Shown here: piece after piece, positions 36,623-45,782 of the stretch
Position numbering within the stretch: position 1 is the stretch's first letter
Layout: each line of letters begins with the position of its first letter
Origin: Salinicoccus albus DSM 19776
GTDB lineage: Bacteria; Bacillota; Bacilli; Staphylococcales; Salinicoccaceae
Assembly: GCF_000385175.1 (NCBI RefSeq)
Contig: NZ_ARQJ01000029.1
Span: 62,001-126,000, forward strand
DNA: 64,000 nt
Direction: 5' to 3'
Translations under genes and position numbers: made by a program
Notes under the pieces: model-generated
The model's input: only the letters and a program-made list of their open reading frames with translations
What the model was told of the DNA's origin: nothing
The model's database searches: none

Positions 36623-38105
36623 CATACTGGTTTTATTACCGATCATCATCCCGATGTTTGCCGGCCTCATCATGCTGTTCATCGGCCGGCGCCCGATGGC
36701 ACACAGAGTGGGTGCGGCCCTGACGGGACTCCTAATGCTGATCATCACACTCTGGGTTATTATACGGGTTTACAATTCAGGGACGATGGTGACATTCATC
36801 GGCGATTGGGCGGCGCCTTTTGGCATCAGTGTTGTCATAGACATGGCAGCCGCCCTGCTGTTGCTGAGTACAACAATTGTTACTTTTGCCATTGTCGTCT
36901 ATTCATTCCAGTCAATCGGTATGGAAAGGGAGAAATTCTACTATTACCCATTGATCCTGTTCATGCTTACAGGCATTAACGGTGCATTCTCAACGGGGGA
37001 CATATTCAATATGTTCGTCTTCTTTGAAGTCTTTCTAATTGCAAGTTACGTATTGATCACGTTGGGCGGTACAAAGATTCAGCTGCAGGAAGGTTTTAAA
37101 TATATCGTCGTGAATATTGTTGCCTCAAACTTTTTTGTCCTTGGCATCGCCTACCTGTATTCTGTCACCGGCACGCTCAATTTTGCGGACATCTATCTGA
37201 AGCTTGATAATTATGACGGCAATATCATCATCATGACGATCGTCGCTGTCGTGTTTCTATTCGTGTTCGCCACAAAAGCGGGAGTGGTGCCATTCTATTT
37301 CTGGCTGCCGGGTTCCTATTATGCGCCGCCGATGCCTGTCATCGCACTCTTCGGTGCATTGCTGACAAAAGTTGGGGTGTATGCCATCGCCCGTACTTAC
37401 AGCCTGTTCTTCATCGGTAACAGTGCATTTACACATCAGATGCTCCTGTTTCTCGCCATTCTCACAATAATTGTCGGAGCGATCGGTGCACTCGCTTATA
37501 CGGATATGAAGAAAGTGATCATATACAATATCCTGATTGCTGTGGGAATCATACTGACCGGCTTCTCGATCATGGATCAGACCGCCACAGTCGGCGCAAT
37601 GTATTATCTGATCCACGATATAATCATTAAAGCGGCATTGTTCCTGCTCGTCGGTTTCATTATTTACAGAACCGGGAAAGTCGATTCCGAACGTCTCGGC
37701 GGTCTGATCGGACAGCATCCGTTAGCCGGGTGGGCGTTTTTCATCGCCGCGCTCTCACTGGCCGGCGTCCCGCCTTTATCCGGTTTTTACGGCAAGCTGT
37801 TCATCGTTCAGTCCGCTTTTGAAAATAACCATTACATTGCTGCGATTATCCTTCTGCTTTCCAGTCTTGTTGTCCTGTATTCTCTGATCAAAATATTTAT
37901 TAATGTCTTCTGGGGCGAAGATATGGACTTCAGTAAACTAAAGCCTGTCAAGTATGATAAACTTCTGGTTTCTTCCATTGGCCTGGTCATTGTCTCAGTT
38001 GCTTTCGGTCTTGGCGCGGATCTGCTTTATCCGCTTTTTGAGATGGCTGCCGAAGCCTTCCATGATCCCGCGTCCTATGCCAGTTATTTAACGGAGGTGG
38101 AGTAG
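36612..38105 (+). CDS. mnhD1: Na+/H+ antiporter subunit D, Mnh1 type
   Basis: NuoM/NuoN-like proton-pumping subunit (497 aa) with about 14 helices. The conserved glutamate is in [15 protein letters not shown], and the lysine helix is [19 protein letters not shown], typical of MrpD. Further conserved are [12 protein letters not shown] and [13 protein letters not shown]. It overlaps mnhC1 by 11 bases, with GAAAGGGG upstream. Confidence 0.95.
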   Translation: MTTDILVLLPIIIPMFAGLIMLFIGRRPMAHRVGAALTGLLMLIITLWVIIRVYNSGTMVTFIGDWAAPFGISVVIDMAAALLLLSTTIVTFAIVVYSFQSIGMEREKFYYYPLILFMLTGINGAFSTGDIFNMFVFFEVFLIASYVLITLGGTKIQLQEGFKYIVVNIVASNFFVLGIAYLYSVTGTLNFADIYLKLDNYDGNIIIMTIVAVVFLFVFATKAGVVPFYFWLPGSYYAPPMPVIALFGALLTKVGVYAIARTYSLFFIGNSAFTHQMLLFLAILTIIVGAIGALAYTDMKKVIIYNILIAVGIILTGFSIMDQTATVGAMYYLIHDIIIKAALFLLVGFIIYRTGKVDSERLGGLIGQHPLAGWAFFIAALSLAGVPPLSGFYGKLFIVQSAFENNHYIAAIILLLSSLVVLYSLIKIFINVFWGEDMDFSKLKPVKYDKLLVSSIGLVIVSVAFGLGADLLYPLFEMAAEAFHDPASYASYLTEVE

Positions 38106-38585
38106 ATGCCCTTACAAATACTGATCAATTTATCTCTGGCATTCCTTTGGATGTTCATGAGCTCTGAGTTCTCTTTCATCTCCTTCTTAAATGGATATCT
38201 GCTGGGGCTTGCAACGGTGTTTATAATGCGCCGGTTCCTGCCGGGGTCATTCTACATCAGAAGAGTGTGGGCGATTATTAAACTTTCATTCACGTTCCTA
38301 TGGGAGCTGAGCAAATCCAACATCGATGTGGCGAGAATTGTATTGAAACCTAAAATTGATATTCACCCCGGTTTCTATGCTTACCCCTGCGATCTGGAGG
38401 AAGAATGGGAAGTTTCCCTGCTTACTGCACTGGTCACACTGACCCCCGGCACAGTAGTCGTGGCTATTTCCGATGACCACTCGACGATCTATATACACGG
38501 GCTGCATCTGCAAAGTGCTGAAGCAGAAATCAACCGTGTTAAGACCCGTTTTGAATACCTGATAAAAGAGGTGAGCAGAGCATGA
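38106..38585 (+). CDS. mnhE1: Na+/H+ antiporter subunit E, Mnh1 type
   Basis: MnhE subunit (159 aa): two N-terminal helices and a cytoplasmic C-terminal domain containing LLTALVTLTPGTVVVAIS, the family signature. GGAGG lies upstream of the ATG, which directly follows the mnhD1 stop. Confidence 0.93.
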   Translation: MPLQILINLSLAFLWMFMSSEFSFISFLNGYLLGLATVFIMRRFLPGSFYIRRVWAIIKLSFTFLWELSKSNIDVARIVLKPKIDIHPGFYAYPCDLEEEWEVSLLTALVTLTPGTVVVAISDDHSTIYIHGLHLQSAEAEINRVKTRFEYLIKEVSRA

Positions 38586-38881
38586 ATACCTTTCTCGACG
38601 TCGTCATTATTTTCTCACTGATCGTTCTTTCTTTTTCAATGCTCGGGATGGTCTACCGGATGATCAGCGGCCCGACACTTCACGATAAGATCGTTGCTTT
38701 GGATACTTTAGGTATTATGCTGATGGCGATGATCGCCCTGGTCGCCATATCCCTCAATTCAGCCTATCTGCTGGTCGTGGTGCTGCTGGTCGGCATCCTC
38801 GCCTTTATCGCAACAATCGCTTTGGCAAAATATCTGGAGAAAGGTGTGATTATTGAAAATGACAGAGATTCTGATGACTAG
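38582..38881 (+). CDS. mnhF1: Na+/H+ antiporter subunit F, Mnh1 type
   Basis: Three-helix MnhF subunit (99 aa) with GPTLHDKIVALDTLGIMLMA and LAFIATIALAKYLEKGV. It starts with a four-base overlap on mnhE1. Confidence 0.92.
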   Translation: MNTFLDVVIIFSLIVLSFSMLGMVYRMISGPTLHDKIVALDTLGIMLMAMIALVAISLNSAYLLVVVLLVGILAFIATIALAKYLEKGVIIENDRDSDD

Positions 38882-39275
38882 TCTGATTGCCTTTTTCATA
38901 TTGGGCGGTGCTTTTTTCTCGTTTGTCGGCGCTGTCGGTGTCATCCGCCTGCCGGATATTTATACACGGCTGCAAGCCACTACAAAGAGTGCCACGCTCG
39001 GTGTCATGATGACAATGCTGGGCGCCTTTTTCTACTTCTGGTATACGGAGGGGCTGATTGATACTCAATTATTTCTGGCAGTACTCTTCATTTTCACCAC
39101 CGCGCCCCTCGGTGCACATATGATTGCCAGAAGTGCATTCCACGCTGATGTTGAGCCTTATAAACTAACCATATTAAACGAATTGAAACGGGATGAGACC
39201 AATCCTGAAGACCAGATAATCGGTGACACTCAGCGCGTTCAGGTCCAGCGAAAGAAAGATGAAGACGAAAGCTGA
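38853..39275 (+). CDS. mnhG1: Na+/H+ antiporter subunit G, Mnh1 type
   Basis: MnhG subunit (140 aa from TTG 38853, or two codons fewer from ATG 38859). Three helices with GAVGVIRLPDIYTRLQATTKSATLG and TTAPLGAHMIARSA regions are family hallmarks. The cytoplasmic tail is long, polar and extended relative to typical MnhG. AAAGGTG about six bases before the TTG favours that start. It is the last gene of the unit and overlaps mnhF1. Confidence 0.9.
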   Translation: MKMTEILMTSLIAFFILGGAFFSFVGAVGVIRLPDIYTRLQATTKSATLGVMMTMLGAFFYFWYTEGLIDTQLFLAVLFIFTTAPLGAHMIARSAFHADVEPYKLTILNELKRDETNPEDQIIGDTQRVQVQRKKDEDES

Positions 39276-39288
39276 TATATATCACTAA

Positions 39289-39335
39289 AAAACCTCTGCA
39301 GGGCGCGGCTAATAGCTGCGCCCTGCAGAGGTTTT
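39289..39335. terminator. Shared bidirectional terminator between the two Mrp operons
   Basis: Perfect 18-bp inverted repeat (arms AAAACCTCTGCAGGGCGC / GCGCCCTGCAGAGGTTTT) with an 11-base loop, lying between convergent mnhG1 and mnhG2. Confidence 0.9.
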
Positions 39336-39345
39336 ATCTATATCA

Positions 39346-39690
39346 TCAGACTTTTTCATTTTCAATATCTTCCTTCAATTCATCCCGAATCGAATTTTTC
39401 TCGAGAGGCACATCGCTTCTGTATGCTGAACGATTGACCATCAATGCCGATAGCGGTGCTGTCATAAACACGAAGAGTATTGCCAGCAATATCTTTGCAT
39501 TGAAACCTTCAGGAATGAAATAGATCAGTACACCCAGCATCAGAAACATGACTCCCAGTGTCGATGTTTTTCCTGCAGAGTGCATCCGGCTGTAGACATC
39601 CCTTAAACGTAAAACACCAATCGAACTGACGAAAATCAGCAATGCACCCGTTATGACGAATATGCTGGTAATGACCTCAATGACGCTCAA
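39346..39690 (-). CDS. mrpG: Na+/H+ antiporter subunit G, second Mrp operon
   Basis: MrpG subunit (114 aa) with IGVLRLRDVYSRMHSAGKTSTLG and MTAPLSALMVNRSAY regions. The start is TTG 39690 preceded by AGGTGA; the product then begins MSVIEVITS. It overlaps mrpF by 14 bases. Last gene of the minus-strand operon. Confidence 0.9.
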   Translation of the reverse strand: MSVIEVITSIFVITGALLIFVSSIGVLRLRDVYSRMHSAGKTSTLGVMFLMLGVLIYFIPEGFNAKILLAILFVFMTAPLSALMVNRSAYRSDVPLEKNSIRDELKEDIENEKV

Positions 39691-39952
39691 ACAGATCACC
39701 TCTCTCGATAAATTTCGACAGGACAACAGTGCCGACAAATGCCAGAATACTCAATACCAGTGCGATATCTGAATACGCAACGGTGTCCTGTAAAAGCATG
39801 AGCAAGCCTACAAAAGCGATCAGATTCATCCCCAGTGTATCCAGCCCCAGCACTCTGTCGCTCAATGAAGGCCCTATAAATGCCCTTATCAGAAAGATGA
39901 CTAAAGAAATGGTTAATAGAATCAGTGCCCCCTGTATTATCAGATGAAACAT
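39677..39952 (-). CDS. mrpF: Na+/H+ antiporter subunit F, second Mrp operon
   Basis: MrpF subunit (91 aa) with three helices, GPSLSDRVLGLDTLGMNLIAFVG region and FVGTVVLSKFIERGD. Its ATG overlaps the mrpE stop. Confidence 0.92.
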   Translation of the reverse strand: MFHLIIQGALILLTISLVIFLIRAFIGPSLSDRVLGLDTLGMNLIAFVGLLMLLQDTVAYSDIALVLSILAFVGTVVLSKFIERGDLFERH

Positions 39953-40428
39953 TATTCGGTCACCTCCATGATTGCGCGCTCAAAGTTATTGTGAATTCCG
40001 GCAAGTACTTTTTCTTTATTTTCACAATCCAGAGTATGGATATATATTGTCCTGTTATCTTTGGAGAAATCCATCGATACTGTGCCGGGAGTCAGTGATA
40101 TGAGTGAAGCCAGCAAAGTGACTTCCACGTCCGTTTTGAGCTCTGTCTCAAGCGCAATGATCCCCGGCTGATGCGTCATCTTCGGGCTGAGCACAATTTT
40201 AATCACGTCAATATTCGCCTTTATCAATTCTGTCAGGAATATCAGAAGCAATTTAATTGCGGCCCACACTTTGACAAGATACAGATTAAAAGTCAATGCC
40301 CGTCTTAATATGACCAGGATAATGATACCCATTAGAAAACCGGTGATGAAACTGCTGAGTGTGAAGCTGTTCTGTAAAAATTGCCAGATGATGGCAATGA
40401 GTATATTTACTAAAAGTTGGAAAGCCAT
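39952..40428 (-). CDS. mrpE: Na+/H+ antiporter subunit E, second Mrp operon
   Basis: MrpE subunit (158 aa): N-terminal helices followed by a cytoplasmic domain with LLASLISLTPGTVSMDFS. It lies five bases after mrpD. Confidence 0.93.
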   Translation of the reverse strand: MAFQLLVNILIAIIWQFLQNSFTLSSFITGFLMGIIILVILRRALTFNLYLVKVWAAIKLLLIFLTELIKANIDVIKIVLSPKMTHQPGIIALETELKTDVEVTLLASLISLTPGTVSMDFSKDNRTIYIHTLDCENKEKVLAGIHNNFERAIMEVTE

Positions 40429-40433
40429 AACAA

Positions 40434-41918
40434 CTACTCCTTAAGCACAGATTCAATGTAAATTGATGGATCCATTATTTGTTCAGCGATCTGTAATGAA
40501 TAATTGAATACAGGTTCAGCGACAATACCCATTACAATCGTTAAAACTACAAGCGGTGCAGCTGGCAGCAGCATTTTACCGATGGACAATTTCGCCGCCG
40601 CTTCACCATGTTTCTGCTCGCCCCAGAATGCGTAGCCGAATATCTTCATCATAGATATGAGTGTTAAGAGTCCGACCAGCAGCGCAACGGCTGATATTAT
40701 ATGCTGACCTTCCTGGAAACCTGAAAGGATGATCGGGAATTTACTGAAAAAACCACTGAGCGGCGGAATACCGGCAAGCGATATTGCAGTGATGAAAAAC
40801 ATCCATGCAAGTGCCGGATGCGTCTTAAACAATCCGCCCATTTGCTTGATGTCGCTCGTACCTGTGATTTTTTCGGCAGCCCCCGCAAACAGGAATAACC
40901 CGGTTTTTACAACCATGTGATGGGCGATGTAGAATATTGCACCGGCAACAGCCAGCGGCGTGAATATACCGAGACCCATGACCATGTAGCCGACCTGGGA
41001 AATGATGTGATACGACAATATGCGTTTAAAATCAAATTGGGATACAGCACCAAGTACCCCGAAAAGCATTGTAAGTCCGGCGATGACCGTAATCAGACCT
41101 TTGTGGGTGAATAAAGGCTCATGATAAAAGATCAGTGTGAACATACGGATGATTGCATAGATTCCCACCTTGGTCAGCAGACCGCCAAAAAGTGCTGCGA
41201 TTGCTGCCGGCGGTCCCCAATAGGAGTTTGGCAGCCAGAAGTATAGAGGGAACAGTCCGCCTTTCAATGCAAAAACGATAAAGAACATGACAGCGATAAT
41301 ATTAATGGCACCCGTCTGGTCCATCGCTGCCACACGCTCTGATATCTGTGCCATATTCAGCGTTCCAGTCACAGAATATATCCAGGCAATCGCCACTATG
41401 AATAAAGCAGATGAAAACACATTTATAACGATATATTTGAATGATTCTCTAAGCTGGTATTTCGTACCGCCATGGACAATCAATCCATATGAAGCAAGCA
41501 GCAGCACTTCGAAAAATACAAACAGGTTGAAGATGTCGCCAGTTAAGAAAGCGCCGTTCACGCCCACCATAAGGAAAAGGTAGAACGGATAGAAATAAGA
41601 TTTTTCCCTTTCGGGTGAAATGGTTGTAAATGCAAAGAACAGACAGGCCACACTGAGGATACTGCTCAGCAATACCATTAACGTGGCAAAACTATCCGCC
41701 ACCAGCACAATGCCGAAAGGTGCAGCCCAATCACCGGCTTCTGCAGTAATCACGCCATTCTGAAAAGCTGCCGCTGCCAGATATATTGAAATGGCCAATA
41801 CCACAATAGACGCAGCGCCGCTTATAATCCGCTGAAGTCTGTGTCTTTTAGCAAACAGCATCAATAGCGCGCCGATAAAAAATGGAACGATTATTGGCAT
41901 GAAAATCAAGTTACTCAT
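40434..41918 (-). CDS. mrpD: Na+/H+ antiporter subunit D, second Mrp operon
   Basis: NuoM-like pumping subunit (494 aa) with FNLFVFFEVLLLASYGL (membrane glutamate), LKGGLFPLYFWLPNSYWGPP (lysine helix), AHHMVVKTGLFLF and LAGIPPLSGFFSKF. It overlaps mrpC by eight bases. Differences from mnhD1 are spread across the protein, consistent with an old paralogue rather than a recent copy. Confidence 0.95.
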   Translation of the reverse strand: MSNLIFMPIIVPFFIGALLMLFAKRHRLQRIISGAASIVVLAISIYLAAAAFQNGVITAEAGDWAAPFGIVLVADSFATLMVLLSSILSVACLFFAFTTISPEREKSYFYPFYLFLMVGVNGAFLTGDIFNLFVFFEVLLLASYGLIVHGGTKYQLRESFKYIVINVFSSALFIVAIAWIYSVTGTLNMAQISERVAAMDQTGAINIIAVMFFIVFALKGGLFPLYFWLPNSYWGPPAAIAALFGGLLTKVGIYAIIRMFTLIFYHEPLFTHKGLITVIAGLTMLFGVLGAVSQFDFKRILSYHIISQVGYMVMGLGIFTPLAVAGAIFYIAHHMVVKTGLFLFAGAAEKITGTSDIKQMGGLFKTHPALAWMFFITAISLAGIPPLSGFFSKFPIILSGFQEGQHIISAVALLVGLLTLISMMKIFGYAFWGEQKHGEAAAKLSIGKMLLPAAPLVVLTIVMGIVAEPVFNYSLQIAEQIMDPSIYIESVLKE

Positions 41919-42249
41919 CTATACTGCCCCTCAAATCTTCTAAGTCATCTAACTCATGTTCTTTATACATTCTATAGACCAACACGATCAAGAATGCCGT
42001 TACTCCAAAAGCAATCACAATCGCTGTCAAAACCAGCGCCTGCGGCAGCGGATCTGTATAGCTTTCTTCATTAAAGTTTAAAAGCGGCGGTGCGCCGCGC
42101 TGCAGTCCCGACATCGTGATCAGCAGCAGATGGTTGCCATGGGACAGTATCAATGTGCCCAGAACGACACGGATAATATTCCTTGACAAAAGCATATATA
42201 CAGCCACGCTGAATACGATGCCTATGACAATCGACATTGCTATTTCCAT
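41911..42249 (-). CDS. mrpC: Na+/H+ antiporter subunit C, second Mrp operon
   Basis: NuoK-like subunit (112 aa) with LSHGNHLLLITMSGLQRG and DPLPQALVLTAIVIAFG. The ATG shares a base with the mrpB stop (TAATG). Confidence 0.93.
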   Translation of the reverse strand: MEIAMSIVIGIVFSVAVYMLLSRNIIRVVLGTLILSHGNHLLLITMSGLQRGAPPLLNFNEESYTDPLPQALVLTAIVIAFGVTAFLIVLVYRMYKEHELDDLEDLRGSIDE

Positions 42250-42683
42250 TATATGTCGTCCTCCTCAATCCTTAATATTATCGCCATTACAGCGCCCACA
42301 ACAACCATATATATACCTATATCAAATGGTAATGCCGTCGTGAGCTCAACCTCACCGTAGACCGGGAACTGAAAATAATCAAAAAACTGTGTCAGAAAAG
42401 GAAAACCGAGAATCATCGATACAATGCCTGTCCCCAGAGCCAGGAGCAGTCCGAGACCGATCACCATTTCAAAATTGATGGGCAGTGCTTTTGAAATACT
42501 TTTCACATCGAAAGCAAGGTACAGTACCAGAATCGCACTTGCCGTCATCAGCCCTCCGATAAACCCGCCGCCGGGGCTGTTATGCCCGGCGAGCAGCAGA
42601 TAGAATGAAAAGGCGAATATAATGATCGCCACGATACGGATCGTTACCTGAAGCATCATATCATTTGGCCTGATGGGCTTCAT
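42249..42683 (-). CDS. mrpB: Na+/H+ antiporter subunit B, second Mrp operon
   Basis: MrpB subunit (144 aa) with LLLAGHNSPGGGFIGGLM and the four-helix pattern. It starts in a four-base ATGA overlap with mrpA. Confidence 0.93.
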   Translation of the reverse strand: MKPIRPNDMMLQVTIRIVAIIIFAFSFYLLLAGHNSPGGGFIGGLMTASAILVLYLAFDVKSISKALPINFEMVIGLGLLLALGTGIVSMILGFPFLTQFFDYFQFPVYGEVELTTALPFDIGIYMVVVGAVMAIILRIEEDDI

Positions 42684-45097
42684 ACATCCTCACTCCCTTT
42701 GAATCTCAGTTTGATCATCGACACGACACCGATGGCAGCGAGACCGAGCACCAGAACTTCCATTAATGTATCCAGACCACGGAAATCAACCAGAATGACA
42801 TTGACGATATTATATCCGCCGGCCAGTGATTTTGCATTTTCTGTGAAAAATTCCGAGATGCCCGTATAGCCTGCCTGTCCGCCCAGAGTAAATGCACTGA
42901 TCGATCCCAGTGTAACCATCACCCCGACACCGATTGAAATGATCAGCCGCGGTGCTTTTATCATCGGACGAGTCTTTTCTTTCCATAGCTTCGGCAGATG
43001 TTTAAATGCAAGGACGAGCATTATAACTGAGACCGTCTCGATCAACAGCTGGGTCAAAGCCAGGTCAGGTGCACGGAAAACAGTAAACATGAGTGCCACA
43101 AGGAATCCCGCAAAACCGGTAACGATGATTGCTGTAATCCTGTTATTGATAAATGGCACCGCAATCACTGAAGCAACTAATAATAACATGAGCCCCCACA
43201 TGTAAGGATCGATACCAGAAAGGTTTTCTGTGCTAATGACAAATGCATCGAAACGGAGCATCGTGTATATGAACAACAGGATGGCAAAGGCACAGATATA
43301 CATCAGATAATCTCTTAACCTGCCGGTCATCTGAATGCGTGTCAGGAACTGTGAACCTTTGATCAGCCCTTCATAACCGGTGTCGTAGACCGTGTTGAAA
43401 ACATCATTTTCCCTGTGATAGAAAGGCAGCTTAGACCATTTTTGCATTGTCATATAGAGGAGTGACCCAAATAATACAACACCGATGGTCATCATCAACT
43501 CGATATTGAAGCCGTGCCAGTGATAGATATCCACTTCGAAGAATTCACCCGCACCGATCATACCGGGCAGTATTCCGCGCATTGCGGGTTCAATCAATGA
43601 GTATGCAAGAATATTCGGGAACAGGCCGATAACCACAACGAGCAGAATCAGGATGGCAGGACTCACCAGCATCCCAATCGGCGCTTCATGCACATGTCGG
43701 GTTTCCAGTTTTTCAGGCCGGAATTTGCCGGTGAATGTCCGGAAGAAAATAATCGCACAATAAAGAAAAGTAAAGATACTTGCAATCCACGCAACAACCG
43801 GCAATATCACCGTCCATGTCTCAATGCCGAATATGCCGTATTCCGTAATATATGTCATCGCATTGAAAAACATTTCCTTACTTAAAAAGCCGTTGAGCGG
43901 CGGCAGGCCCGCCATGGAAGCCAGACCGATAAACGAAAGCGTTGCGGTAATCGGCATAATTGTCAACAGACCGCCGAGATTACGGATATCCCGCGTCCCT
44001 GTTTCATGATCGATGATACCTGCTGCCATAAACAGCGCCCCTTTAAAGGTCGCATGGTTAATCAGATGGAAAACTGCCGCGATGATTGCAGTAACGTAAA
44101 GCGCATTATCACCATCTCCGAAATAATAGGCGGCAGAACCGGCACCGAGCAGACTCATGATCATACCCAGCTGGGAAACCGTGGAAAATGCCAGAATAGC
44201 CTTAAGATCTTTCTGTCTGACCGCTGACACTGCCCCCCATATCATGGTGGTCAGTCCGGCAGCCGTCACAATCCAGAACCACTCTGCATTGCCGCCGAAC
44301 ACCGGGGTCATCCGTGCGACCAGATAGATACCTGCTTTAACCATCGTTGCAGAATGCAGATACGCACTGACCGGCGTCGGTGCTTCCATCGCATCCGGCA
44401 GCCAGATATGGAACGGGAACTGCGCAGATTTAGTAAATGCGCCGAGCAGTACCAGAATCATGGCTGGCAGCAATAATGGGCTGTTAACCACCGGCTCCAA
44501 ATTTGCTACGATGCCCTGGATGCTGAAAGTCCCTGCCATTATGTAGATCAGGGAGAAACCCGCAAGCATGGAGAGTCCGCCGAACACTGTGATATACATG
44601 GACTTCTGGGCACCGTAAATGGACTTATCCCGATAGTACCAGTAGCTGATCAAAAGCGACGAGGAAATGCTGGTCATCTCCCAGAATACATAGAGTACAA
44701 TGAGGTTGTCTGATAGGACGACACCGAGCATCGCCCCCATGAAGAGCAGCATATAGACATAGAAATTATTGAGTTTTTCGGTGCGTTTATCCAGATAATA
44801 GACTGAGTACAGTATGATCAACGTGCCGATGCCGGTAATGAGGAGCGCGAATAACAGACTCAGTCCATCGATATACAAATCAAAATTTATGCCGAGTGAC
44901 GGCACCCAGGCCATCGAACTCATCAGCGTTTCGCCTGCAGCAGTCACCGGTATGAAAGTCAGGAAATATATAAACAAAATCAATGGTATAAAAAGCACAA
45001 ACCATCCGGTATGTATACGTTTTATATATTTGAATAGAAACGGTATCAAGATGGCAAGCAAAAAAGGCGTAAGTGTAGCAAAGTGCAACGCAGACAA
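42680..45097 (-). CDS. mrpA: Na+/H+ antiporter subunit A, second Mrp operon (Bacillus-like)
   Basis: MrpA subunit (805 aa). The NuoL-like core has LYVFWEMTSISSSLL, LLGAFTKSAQFPFHIWLPDA and LINHATFKGALFMAAG. The C-terminal part has FRAPDLALTQLLIE and VNVILVDFRGLDTL. Segments such as HEAPIGMLVSPAIL, NILAYSLIEPAM and HWHGFNIELLMT-like text are closer to Bacillus MrpA than to S. aureus MnhA2. The start is TTG 45097 with GGAGGAGG seven bases upstream; an in-frame TTG at 45124 lies before that ribosome site and is rejected. First gene of the operon, after a leader of roughly 240 bases. Confidence 0.94.
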   Translation of the reverse strand: MSALHFATLTPFLLAILIPFLFKYIKRIHTGWFVLFIPLILFIYFLTFIPVTAAGETLMSSMAWVPSLGINFDLYIDGLSLLFALLITGIGTLIILYSVYYLDKRTEKLNNFYVYMLLFMGAMLGVVLSDNLIVLYVFWEMTSISSSLLISYWYYRDKSIYGAQKSMYITVFGGLSMLAGFSLIYIMAGTFSIQGIVANLEPVVNSPLLLPAMILVLLGAFTKSAQFPFHIWLPDAMEAPTPVSAYLHSATMVKAGIYLVARMTPVFGGNAEWFWIVTAAGLTTMIWGAVSAVRQKDLKAILAFSTVSQLGMIMSLLGAGSAAYYFGDGDNALYVTAIIAAVFHLINHATFKGALFMAAGIIDHETGTRDIRNLGGLLTIMPITATLSFIGLASMAGLPPLNGFLSKEMFFNAMTYITEYGIFGIETWTVILPVVAWIASIFTFLYCAIIFFRTFTGKFRPEKLETRHVHEAPIGMLVSPAILILLVVVIGLFPNILAYSLIEPAMRGILPGMIGAGEFFEVDIYHWHGFNIELMMTIGVVLFGSLLYMTMQKWSKLPFYHRENDVFNTVYDTGYEGLIKGSQFLTRIQMTGRLRDYLMYICAFAILLFIYTMLRFDAFVISTENLSGIDPYMWGLMLLLVASVIAVPFINNRITAIIVTGFAGFLVALMFTVFRAPDLALTQLLIETVSVIMLVLAFKHLPKLWKEKTRPMIKAPRLIISIGVGVMVTLGSISAFTLGGQAGYTGISEFFTENAKSLAGGYNIVNVILVDFRGLDTLMEVLVLGLAAIGVVSMIKLRFKGSEDV

Positions 45098-45191
45098 GTG
45101 ATTTCCTCCTCCGATAAATGACAAATGACAAAATTTTCAACTTATTTTTCAAATAATTTAACACATTTAACTATAACATAGACTTTTCTAT

Positions 45192-45245
45192 CAAATAAAA
45201 ATAAACCTGTCCAAACAGGCATACGTATGCCCCTTTTGTGACAGG
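45192..45245 (-). promoter_or_regulatory. Terminator-like hairpin in the leader of the second Mrp operon
   Basis: On the minus strand, outer arms CCTGTC (45240-45245) and GACAGG (45206-45211) enclose a perfect 14-base palindrome GGCATACGTATGCC (45218-45231) and are followed by TTTATTTTTATTT. It lies between a consensus promoter (45345-45373) and mrpA, with a TAATAA-free, non-coding stretch on either side. Attenuation or a short separate RNA are both possible. Confidence 0.55.
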
Positions 45246-45344
45246 CTCCTCCAGGTAATGATTTATTTTTTTTATCAGATGAAAAACTCAAACTTTCATA
45301 AATATCATATCGTTCAAAACTTCTGAAAAGTCTGGACAAGAGAT

Positions 45345-45373
45345 ATTTTAAAGGAATTACCCATCGGTGTCAA
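45345..45373 (-). promoter_or_regulatory. Strong promoter upstream of the second Mrp operon
   Basis: On the minus strand, TTGACA (45368-45373), exactly 17 bases, then TAAAAT (45345-45350). It starts about 23 bases after the thioesterase stop codon and would give a leader of about 240 bases before mrpA. Confidence 0.75.
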
Positions 45374-45395
45374 CTGAAAGCGAAAAGGATTACAT

Positions 45396-45782
45396 TCATT
45401 CCTGTCTGTTTTTCTTTACCGCCATGGTGCATCTTGAAAGACATACCAATGCTTCTTTCTCATCTGTGATTTCAATCTCCCAGATCTGGGTACTGCCGCC
45501 GGGATGCCGGCATTCAGCTTTGGCAGTAAGCATGCCGTCACGCTTTGTTTTCACATGGTTGGCGTTGATCTCCATGCCGAATGTGATCTCATCATCTTCG
45601 ATCAGTCTGGATGCCCCAATGCTCGCTGCAGTTTCTGCCAGGACGACATTCGCACCGCCATGAAGGTACCCGTGAGTCTGCAGCACTTTTTCCGACACAG
45701 GCATCTGCATGACCATAATTCCTTTTTCTTCCCTGACAATCTCGATGTCGAGAAGATCGATCAATCCTTTGAAATTACTCAT
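45396..45782 (-). CDS. PaaI-type hotdog thioesterase-like protein
   Basis: Single hotdog domain (128 aa) with HGYLHGGANVVLAETAAS, matching the HGG(x)-catalytic helix of PaaI/YbgC-type acyl-CoA thioesterases. Later segments ITFGMEINANHVK and CRHPGGSTQIWEIEI fit the fold. The start is ATG 45782 with AAGGAGA upstream; a GTG two codons earlier is too close. It overlaps pepA by eight bases, so both are one transcript. Substrate unknown; 1,4-dihydroxy-2-naphthoyl-CoA is a family possibility. Confidence 0.85.
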   Translation of the reverse strand: MSNFKGLIDLLDIEIVREEKGIMVMQMPVSEKVLQTHGYLHGGANVVLAETAASIGASRLIEDDEITFGMEINANHVKTKRDGMLTAKAECRHPGGSTQIWEIEITDEKEALVCLSRCTMAVKKNRQE

